Positions 61,266 through 64,000 of a DNA stretch of 64,000 bases are shown in pieces. Below the pieces are notes generated by a model. The model was not told where the DNA came from. It made no database searches and saw nothing but the letters and a program-made list of their open reading frames with translations. Position numbers and translations under genes: made by a program. Each line of letters opens with the position of its first letter. Position 1 is the stretch's first letter. The DNA is from Pseudorhodobacter wandonensis (lineage in GTDB: Bacteria > Pseudomonadota > Alphaproteobacteria > Rhodobacterales > Rhodobacteraceae): NCBI RefSeq assembly GCF_001202035.1, contig NZ_LGHT01000044.1:434001-498000 (forward strand), written 5' to 3'.

Positions 61266-63002
61266 TCAGGACTTAATCGGGAACTCGTCTTGTTCCAGAT
61301 CGCGGATGGCCAGCGGAGTATCCTGTGCTTTGGCCAAGGTCCAGCCAATCACGGCATCATAGTCGGCAACATCGCCAGAAAGGACGATTTGTTTCGACGC
61401 GCGCGGGGTCAAACGGCCTTTTTCAAGGTAAACCGAGGGTTCCAGCGACAGGCCTTTTGCCCCTGTATGGCGGAAAATCCAGATCTCGCCGCTTTTCAGC
61501 GCCAATGACACGGCATTTCCGCCCATGTCGATTGCAGCATCAACATCGGGGTGCAGGTGAAAGCGGATAGAGAAACGAATCGGTGCATTCGCACTGCGCC
61601 GCATAACCGCAGCGACGCGCGCACGGTCTTGGTCCGAGATGGCGCTCAGCTCATCCTGCCCGCCGATATGGCGGCCATCATGCGACAGCAGCAGCAGGCG
61701 TGAATGGGTCAGCCCGTGCGTGGCAACCCAGCCATCATGGGCAAGGCGCAAGGCATGGCCTTCGGCGGTTTCGCTGGGGCGGGTTTGGGTAACATGGGCG
61801 CGGTCGGCCATGATTTCGGTTTTGCCAAGGGTCAGACGGCTGGAGGAATAGCCCTGCAGCGTCAAAGTGGAATGGCTGGGTGTGGCACGGCCCGCGCGGT
61901 ACCATTCGGCACCAAAGGGCGCGCCCGACCCGCAGTTCACAATAACCGGCCTGCGCCCCGAGGTCATCTCGAACGCAAGGGTCGAGGCATGGGCCGAGGC
62001 ACCCGCCGCCGCGCCCGGCGGGTCTGCGGCATCAATGATTATGGATGTCCGTGCCGCGGCCAGCCGTAAATACCCCATCGCAGGGCCATTGCCCGCCGCT
62101 GCGCGAATGTTTGACGCCGCAAGCGCGTGATCCAGCCGCCCTTCCAACCCGCGCCCGCCACCGTGAAACCGCGCAAGCGACCCATCTGCATGGCGCAGGC
62201 TGCGTAGGGTGGGGGCAATGCGTTCAATCGCGGCGCGATGGGCCTGGGGCACGGTTTGACCCGCCTCGCCAAGGGCTTTTGCAGCCCAAGTCAGCAAGGT
62301 GAAGACCTCGAGCAGCTCTTCGGGGTTGCGGGTAGGCAGCCCGCCATGATCATCGATTTCCGAATCGCATTCCTGCGCCAATTCCATCACGGCAGGGGCA
62401 ACCAATTGGTCCATTCCGGTCAGCGCAACACCTGCGCAAATCAAGCCGGTCAGGGCCTCAAACCGCGGCAAACCGGTTTCAGCGGCCTGCCAGCGGCGCG
62501 ACAGAAACACGGTCTGCGCCGACAAGGCCTTGAAGAAAAGCGCGCTGTCCTCTGGCCCGCGGCCGTGCAGCAAGAAAACCGCGTGGTTGATCCAGCGGAT
62601 CACCCGACGGCCGGTTAGATCGGGCGTCCAGCCCGGCCCCTTGCCCTTGCCGAATTGGGCAATCCAGACCCAGGTCCAGCTTTGCGCCCGCGCGCGGGCG
62701 ATCGGGTCACCAACGGCGGCAAGATCATCAAGCCAGGCAAAGCCATGCGCCTCGACCCAGAAATCAGCCGATTTGGTAGGGGCATCCCATAGCGATTGGC
62801 CCGGTGCCTCAACCAAACGGCCTGCAAACATGAAATTGCCGGCGGTCAGTTGCTTGCCACGTGCGAACATGCCGATGCTGCGCGGTTCGGGCTGTATAGC
62901 GAATCCCGTTGCGGCACGGCTGCGCTGTGCCCGCCAAGCTGCCAGCCTGTTCTGCAAACGCGTCATCCGCGCCGCGAACCCATTTTTACCGGGGTTAGCC
63001 AA
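61266..63002 (-). CDS. Heparinase II/III family protein
   Basis: A 578-residue protein of the heparinase II/III group, with an N-terminal alpha-helical domain (about 1-300) and a C-terminal beta-sandwich (SHSTLTLQGYSSSRLTLG, VTQTRPSETAEGHALRLA). It may be a polysaccharide lyase or a structural homologue; no clear signal peptide is present. The first possible start is TTG at 63002 with GAGG about four bases upstream; ATG at 62966 would shorten it by 12 residues. It sits upstream of purH in a conserved rsmB-heparinase-purH order known from Rhodobacterales. Confidence 0.85.
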   Translation of the reverse strand: MANPGKNGFAARMTRLQNRLAAWRAQRSRAATGFAIQPEPRSIGMFARGKQLTAGNFMFAGRLVEAPGQSLWDAPTKSADFWVEAHGFAWLDDLAAVGDPIARARAQSWTWVWIAQFGKGKGPGWTPDLTGRRVIRWINHAVFLLHGRGPEDSALFFKALSAQTVFLSRRWQAAETGLPRFEALTGLICAGVALTGMDQLVAPAVMELAQECDSEIDDHGGLPTRNPEELLEVFTLLTWAAKALGEAGQTVPQAHRAAIERIAPTLRSLRHADGSLARFHGGGRGLEGRLDHALAASNIRAAAGNGPAMGYLRLAAARTSIIIDAADPPGAAAGASAHASTLAFEMTSGRRPVIVNCGSGAPFGAEWYRAGRATPSHSTLTLQGYSSSRLTLGKTEIMADRAHVTQTRPSETAEGHALRLAHDGWVATHGLTHSRLLLLSHDGRHIGGQDELSAISDQDRARVAAVMRRSANAPIRFSIRFHLHPDVDAAIDMGGNAVSLALKSGEIWIFRHTGAKGLSLEPSVYLEKGRLTPRASKQIVLSGDVADYDAVIGWTLAKAQDTPLAIRDLEQDEFPIKS

Positions 63003-63106
63003 GGTGCCTCATCATAGCTGCCACTCAATTCTGCGCCCGTTCGGGGGTCTGCTTATGGGCGACCATAGCGGCGCAGGCCCGCGCTGTCACCGTCAATTGA
63101 ACGTCG

Positions 63107-64000
63107 TTACGCAGGAAGCCGCAGCCGTGCCATGAAAAACCCGTCCATCCCGCCGGATTCGGCCCAGTAATCGGGGCGCAGGCGCAGCCCGCCTTCGGCT
63201 GTGATCCATTCGGGGGCAATGCCTTGCAGGGCAGGCGCCTCAACCTTCAGCGTGGGGTGGCGGGCAAGAGTGGCGGCCAGCTGGTCCTCGCCTTCCTGCG
63301 GCAGCAGCGAGCAGGTGCAAAACACCAAGCGCCCGCCGTGTTTCAGAAAGGTCAGCGCCTTGTCGATCAGTTGCGCTTGCAGGGCGACCAATGCCGGAAT
63401 GTCGCTGTCATCCTTGATAAACGGCAAGTCGGGGTGGCGGCGCAGGGTGCCCGTGGCCGAGCATGGCGCATCCAGCAGCACCGCATCAAACAGCGCGGGC
63501 GGCTGCCAATGCAGCGCATCGGTGGCGATAATTTCTGCCGTCAGCCCCGTGCGGGCAAGGTTTTCGCGCAAACGGTTCAGGCGGGGCGAAGAAATATCCA
63601 GCGCGGTTACAGTTGCCCCCGCTGCGGCCAGTTGCAGCGTTTTGCCGCCCGGTGCGGCGCAAAGGTCCAGCACTGTCTCGCCCGCCTTTGCCTCCAGCAA
63701 GCGCGCGGCAAGGCTGGCGGCGGCATCCTGCACCCACCAGTCGCCAGTCGCAAAACCGGGCAGGTTTGACACTTGGGTCGCCTGTGCCAGCCGCGTGCTG
63801 CCGATGGGCAGGGCTGTGGCACCATCAATCGCGGGCATCTGCCCTTTGGCAGTCAGATCAAGCGGCGGGGTCTGGCCTTGCACCGCCTCAATCGCAGTGA
63901 CCACATCCCGCCCCCAGCGATGCACCAGCGGTTGGCGCAGCCATTGCGGCATGCGCTGCGGCGGCAGCTTGGCAAAGGGTTCGGGCGTATCGGCCACTTT
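63107..64000 (-). CDS. rsmB: 16S rRNA (cytosine-967-C5)-methyltransferase RsmB (partial, N-terminus beyond right edge)
   Basis: SAM-dependent RNA methyltransferase, expected to act on C967 of 16S rRNA. About 297 residues are visible; the frame is open to the right edge and the N-terminal NusB-like domain mostly lies outside. Visible features are the connector RMPQWLRQPLVHRWG, the SAM motif DLCAAPGGKTLQLAA, DAPCSATGTLRRHPDL with the catalytic cysteine region, and VFCTCSLLPQEGED with the second cysteine. The closest alternatives are other NOP2/Sun family members, but the connector favours RsmB. Confidence 0.88.
   Translation of the reverse strand, partial: KVADTPEPFAKLPPQRMPQWLRQPLVHRWGRDVVTAIEAVQGQTPPLDLTAKGQMPAIDGATALPIGSTRLAQATQVSNLPGFATGDWWVQDAAASLAARLLEAKAGETVLDLCAAPGGKTLQLAAAGATVTALDISSPRLNRLRENLARTGLTAEIIATDALHWQPPALFDAVLLDAPCSATGTLRRHPDLPFIKDDSDIPALVALQAQLIDKALTFLKHGGRLVFCTCSLLPQEGEDQLAATLARHPTLKVEAPALQGIAPEWITAEGGLRLRPDYWAESGGMDGFFMARLRLPA

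Noticed and set aside
59628-61508. A 626-codon open frame on the plus strand opposite purH and part of the heparinase gene
   Set aside because: It is the antisense shadow of two well-supported genes; it has no ribosome binding site, no recognisable domain and an odd Gly/His/Arg-rich composition.
1-64000. CRISPR arrays, insertion sequences, prophage or integrative elements
   Set aside because: No regularly spaced repeats, transposase, integrase, or phage structural genes were seen, and no target-site duplications stood out.

Overview
The window is a gene-dense, housekeeping-rich chromosomal segment of an alphaproteobacterium, almost certainly a member of the Rhodobacterales (Rhodobacter/Roseobacter lineage). 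Several genes point there together: a membrane-anchored cytochrome c552 of the Paracoccus CycM type, an FnrL regulator divergent from hemN, a Gln/Gly-rich protein of the alphaproteobacterial TIGR02302 family, a BamF-type (DUF3035) lipoprotein, a MutL with endonuclease motifs, and the rsmB-heparinase II/III-purH-lspA block. GC content is high throughout. I see no insertion sequence, prophage, integrase, CRISPR array or rRNA operon. One tRNA gene (Leu, CAG) is present. No gene-free stretch exceeds about 265 bases.

Layout. 1-10 kb: a truncated class A PBP, the glnK-amtB ammonium sensing and uptake pair, a CpdB-type nucleotidase, NudC, an SRPBCC protein, an unknown HEAT-like protein, prephenate dehydratase and cytochrome c552. 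10-17 kb: a yejABEF-type peptide ABC transporter operon ending in a glycosyltransferase. 17-24 kb: divergent hemN/fnrL with an FNR box between them, phzF, the ftsE-ftsX-plsC operon and a zinc-ribbon membrane protein. 24-32 kb: TIGR02302 protein, lysA, a class II aldolase, a degenerate ATP-grasp-like protein, two tiny lipoproteins, argH, and a divergent TlpA-like thioredoxin. 32-43 kb: tRNA-Leu with its own promoter and terminator, an NDUFA9-like protein, uppP, gltD, two unknown genes, gltB, mtgA and a glutathione transferase.

43-53 kb is the most accessory-looking part: seven minus-strand genes (cysQ, GT2, galU, GT4, a GT2-like protein, a GT14-like protein and a double-domain sulfotransferase), with a divergent KpsM-like permease at the cysQ end. 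Read together they suggest synthesis of a sulfated surface glycan: galU makes UDP-glucose, four glycosyltransferases build, the sulfotransferase uses PAPS, and CysQ removes the inhibitory by-product PAP. 53-64 kb returns to core functions: rmuC-mutL, an active/inactive pair of M16 proteases, bamF, lspA, purH, a heparinase II/III family protein, and an rsmB cut by the right edge.

The points most worth a second look are the sulfated-glycan module with its double sulfotransferase and orphan permease, the two uncharacterised genes lodged between gltD and gltB, the twin 41- and 50-residue lipoproteins next to an apparently catalytically dead ATP-grasp protein in the argH-lysA interval, the promoter/FNR-box arrangement between hemN and fnrL, and three convergent gene pairs whose stop codons overlap.
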